A stretch of 40,360 nt of DNA from a virus, in IMG/VR virus record IMGVR_UViG_3300009183_000014, positions 1 to 40,360 of that record; one strand, given 5' to 3'. The translations under genes were made by a program, and so were the position numbers. The notes under the pieces are model-generated. The model made no database searches. It was not told where the DNA came from and saw nothing but the letters and a program-made list of their open reading frames with translations. Positions 38,247-40,360 of the stretch are shown here, piece by piece (within the stretch, counting starts at the first letter, position 1; each line of letters starts with the position of its first letter).

Positions 38247-39649
38247 TGCAGATCCCCATCCTTAACGGCATTTACACCAATGGAATCGGTGACTTCCGTG
38301 TGGAGTACCCGCGCAACATGGTGCCGATTATCCAAGAGCAAGGTATCTCTGATGGGTACTTCCGCCCTGGGGATGGGCTTGTAGCTCTCGGGGCGGGCCC
38401 CGGCATAGATCGAGGTGCGATTAGCTGGAACGGCCTGCTTTACCGCGTCATGGGCACCAAATTGGTGTCGATCTCGAGCACTAACGTCGTTACCGTCATT
38501 GGAGACGTAGGCGGCACGGGACAAGTCACGTTTGACTACTCGTTTGATTATCTGGCAGTGGCTTCCAGCGGAAAGTTGTTTCTGTACAAGCCAAGTGCCG
38601 GTCTTCAACAGGTTACTGATGTTGATCTTGGAACAGTGATTGATTTTGTGTGGGTAGACGGGTACTTTATGACCACTGACGGCACCTATTTGGTGGTGAC
38701 CGATCTTGATAATCCGTTTGCGGTAAACCCACTAAAATACGGTTCTTCTGAAGCAGACCCTGATCCAATCGTGGCTCTCATGAAGGTCAAGAACGAGGTC
38801 TACGCTCTTAACCGCAACACGATTGAGGTTTTCAATAACGTGGGTGGCAGTTTGTTTCCGTTTCAGCGCGTTGAAGGCGCCCAGATCCAGCGTGGAGTCG
38901 TGGGCACTAATTCCTGCTGTTTGTTCATGGATACCATCGCTTTCTTGGGCGGTGGCAGAAACGAATCCGTGGCAGTCTGGATGATTAATGGTGGAATAGC
39001 TGCAAAGGTTTCAAGCAGGGAAGTGGACCAGATTCTTGCTGAGTACACTGAAGAGCAGCTTTCTCAAGTGCATCTGGAGTCTCGTGTGGATAAAGATTTT
39101 CGGCACATGTACATCCACTTGCCGGATCAGACGCTTGCGTTTGACGGGGCAGGTTCAGCCAAGGCTGGCACCCCAGTCTGGTACACAATGACAACCAGTG
39201 TGGTGGGGAAAGCTCAGTACCGGGCACGCAACTTTATCTGGATTTACAACAAGTGGATTGTAGGAGACACAAAAAGTGTCAATTTTGGAAATGCCACCGA
39301 CACGCTTTCCTCTCATTGGGGCGAAGTTGTTGGTTGGGATTTTGAGACGATGATTCTGTACAATGAAAGCCATGGCTTGATTTTCCACGAGCTGGAGCTG
39401 GTTTCCGTGACTGGGAACGCCACTTTTGGCGCCGATCCCAGTATCTGGACATCGTACACCACCGACGGCGTAACTTGGAGCCAAGAACGTGTTTGCAAGG
39501 CCGGTAAGACAGGGCAGCGAGGCAAACGTCTGTCCTGGCTTCAGCAGGGACGTATGCGCCAGTGGAGATCTCAACGCTTTCGCGGAACCAGTGACGCGCA
39601 GCTTGCTGTGGCGCGACTTGAAGTTCGCGTAGAACCGCTTGCCGTTTAG
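38246..39649 (+). CDS. P22 gp10-like tail hub (DNA stabilisation) protein
   Basis: 467 residues; P22 gp10 has 472. Family features: S-D-G-Y-F-R-P-G-D-G (about residues 34-43) then R-G-A-I-S-W-N-G-L-L-Y-R-V-M-G-T-K-L (a matching Y-R-V-x-G-x-K-L lies in P22), F-V-W-V-D-G-Y-F and the N-T-I-E-V-F segment, and a beta-propeller-like repeat pattern. gp10 binds gp4 and holds the needle to close the head. The TAATG overlap with the short fibre suggests coupling. Confidence 0.88.
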   Translation: MQIPILNGIYTNGIGDFRVEYPRNMVPIIQEQGISDGYFRPGDGLVALGAGPGIDRGAISWNGLLYRVMGTKLVSISSTNVVTVIGDVGGTGQVTFDYSFDYLAVASSGKLFLYKPSAGLQQVTDVDLGTVIDFVWVDGYFMTTDGTYLVVTDLDNPFAVNPLKYGSSEADPDPIVALMKVKNEVYALNRNTIEVFNNVGGSLFPFQRVEGAQIQRGVVGTNSCCLFMDTIAFLGGGRNESVAVWMINGGIAAKVSSREVDQILAEYTEEQLSQVHLESRVDKDFRHMYIHLPDQTLAFDGAGSAKAGTPVWYTMTTSVVGKAQYRARNFIWIYNKWIVGDTKSVNFGNATDTLSSHWGEVVGWDFETMILYNESHGLIFHELELVSVTGNATFGADPSIWTSYTTDGVTWSQERVCKAGKTGQRGKRLSWLQQGRMRQWRSQRFRGTSDAQLAVARLEVRVEPLAV

Positions 39650-39650
39650 T

Positions 39651-40360
39651 ATGGATGGCCCAAACAGACTCCTGCGCTCTGAGCTTGCCAAGTTCCTGCC
39701 GTCGCAGCGAGCGATCCGAGCTTTTGAGCAGCTTTTTGATGTTGTTCCGTCTCAGGTCAACCAAAACACTACCTTGGTTGAAGAAGCCTCTATAAACGCA
39801 CAGAATGCCGATTCTAGGGCACAGCAAGCGGTGTCCGCTATAGCCAGACTAGCTGATGCAGTGGAATTGCTGGCTTTGGCGCCTCCAGATTCAAGTGTGG
39901 CTCAAAGTTTTGATATTGCTCCGCCAACAGTTCCGGTCGCTACTCAGCTTGATGTGACGCCTCCGGTTATCAACGAGGTTCGGCGCAAGCGGTACGGAGC
40001 ATTCCACAGCACGGTCACTCAGACGGCGGCAGTCATTAACACGGCGTATGGAATGACGCTGAACGCGACCGACATTTCGTTTGGTGTGTACACCGGAACA
40101 CCTACAAGCCGCATCTACATCGATACGGAAGGCTACTACAACTTTCAGTTCTCGGCACAGCTTGAAAAAAATACTGGTGGGGTTGGAGCTGTTTACATCT
40201 GGTGCCGTGTGAACGGAGTTGACATCCCTTACTCTGCTACTAAGATTCGTATCCAAGGCAACAACGCAGAGACGGTTGCCGCGTGGAACTTTGTGCTGCC
40301 TATCAACGCCGGAGATTACTTTGAGTTGATGTGGAGCACGGATGACACGCATTGCCAGAT
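39651..40360 (+). CDS. Fibre/needle-like protein with coiled coil and jelly-roll domain, N-terminal part
   Basis: N-terminal 236 codons of a 261-residue protein completed at 1-195 (bases 40242-40360 duplicate 1-119). Residues about 35-75 form a coiled coil (E-E-A-S-I-N-A-Q-N-A-D-S-R-A-Q-Q-A-V). Then a Pro-rich linker, and from about 110 a beta domain (Y-G-A-F-H-S-T-V-T-Q-T-A-A, then G-Y-Y-N-F-Q-F-S-A-Q-L) like C1q/TNF jelly rolls. P22 places its needle gp26 here, directly after gp10; the C-terminal knob in some needles has the same kind of fold. A needle or tip role is therefore inferred. Confidence 0.78.
   Translation, partial: MDGPNRLLRSELAKFLPSQRAIRAFEQLFDVVPSQVNQNTTLVEEASINAQNADSRAQQAVSAIARLADAVELLALAPPDSSVAQSFDIAPPTVPVATQLDVTPPVINEVRRKRYGAFHSTVTQTAAVINTAYGMTLNATDISFGVYTGTPTSRIYIDTEGYYNFQFSAQLEKNTGGVGAVYIWCRVNGVDIPYSATKIRIQGNNAETVAAWNFVLPINAGDYFELMWSTDDTHCQ
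40242..40360. repeat. Terminal direct repeat, right copy
   Basis: Identical to bases 1-119; see that entry. Removing this copy gives a circle of 40,241 bases. Confidence 0.95.

Noticed and set aside
1-40360. Signs of a temperate lifestyle
   Set aside because: The virion is P22-like and a Cro-like protein exists, but no integrase, excisionase, CI-type repressor or att-like core was seen, so lysogeny is not claimed.

Overview
This window is a complete or near-complete genome of a tailed double-stranded DNA phage with a P22-like (short-tailed podovirus) virion. The first 119 bases are repeated exactly as the last 119 bases, and one open reading frame runs intact across that joint. The sequence is therefore best read as a circular assembly of 40,241 unique bases opened inside a virion gene. 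No integrase, tRNA, rRNA or CRISPR array was seen. The host cannot be named. The P22-type tailspike anchor and muramidase/holin lysis suggest a Gram-negative host; many late genes start without a Shine-Dalgarno sequence, whereas several early genes have one.

Layout. (1) About 25.4-40.4 kb, continuing over the joint to 10.1 kb, plus strand: virion genes in P22 order. These are small terminase candidate, large terminase, portal, scaffold, P22-fold coat protein, small head proteins, gp4-like tail accessory protein, a set of fibre-like proteins, gp10-like tail protein, a jelly-roll-like fibre across the joint, a gp14-like GNAT-fold protein, three ejection proteins (gp7-, gp20- and gp16-like) and two pectate-lyase-type spikes. 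(2) 10.1-12.4 kb, plus strand: lysis region with three or four small membrane proteins including a holin, a helical DUF5856-like protein and a lysozyme. (3) 12.4-14.5 kb, plus strand: metallophosphoesterase, small DNA-binding and zinc-binding proteins and a Cro-like HTH protein. (4) 14.6-22.8 kb, plus strand: DNA metabolism, with a Sak4-like RecA-fold ATPase, a DUF669 protein, an SF2 helicase, a Cas4-like PD-(D/E)XK nuclease, a fused primase-like/helicase protein and a RusA resolvase. (5) 22.9-25.3 kb, minus strand: a block of seven small genes of unknown function, including a 37-residue membrane protein.

No DNA polymerase or RNA polymerase gene is visible. Replication probably uses the host polymerase, directed by the phage primase-helicase. 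An array of GAGGACACG repeats with large inverted repeats directly behind the primase-helicase gene is a strong candidate origin. Sak4-like protein, DUF669 protein, nuclease and RusA would form a recombination set.

The most notable non-standard signals are: a canonical -1 slippery heptamer, stop codon and stem-loop that would join a 378-residue tail fibre to a 98-residue extension; the iteron-like origin; a gene-free, heavily base-paired leader with mutually exclusive helices ahead of the SF2 helicase; a hairpin flanked by direct repeats upstream of the large terminase; and a 66-bp imperfect direct repeat in the minus-strand intergenic region.
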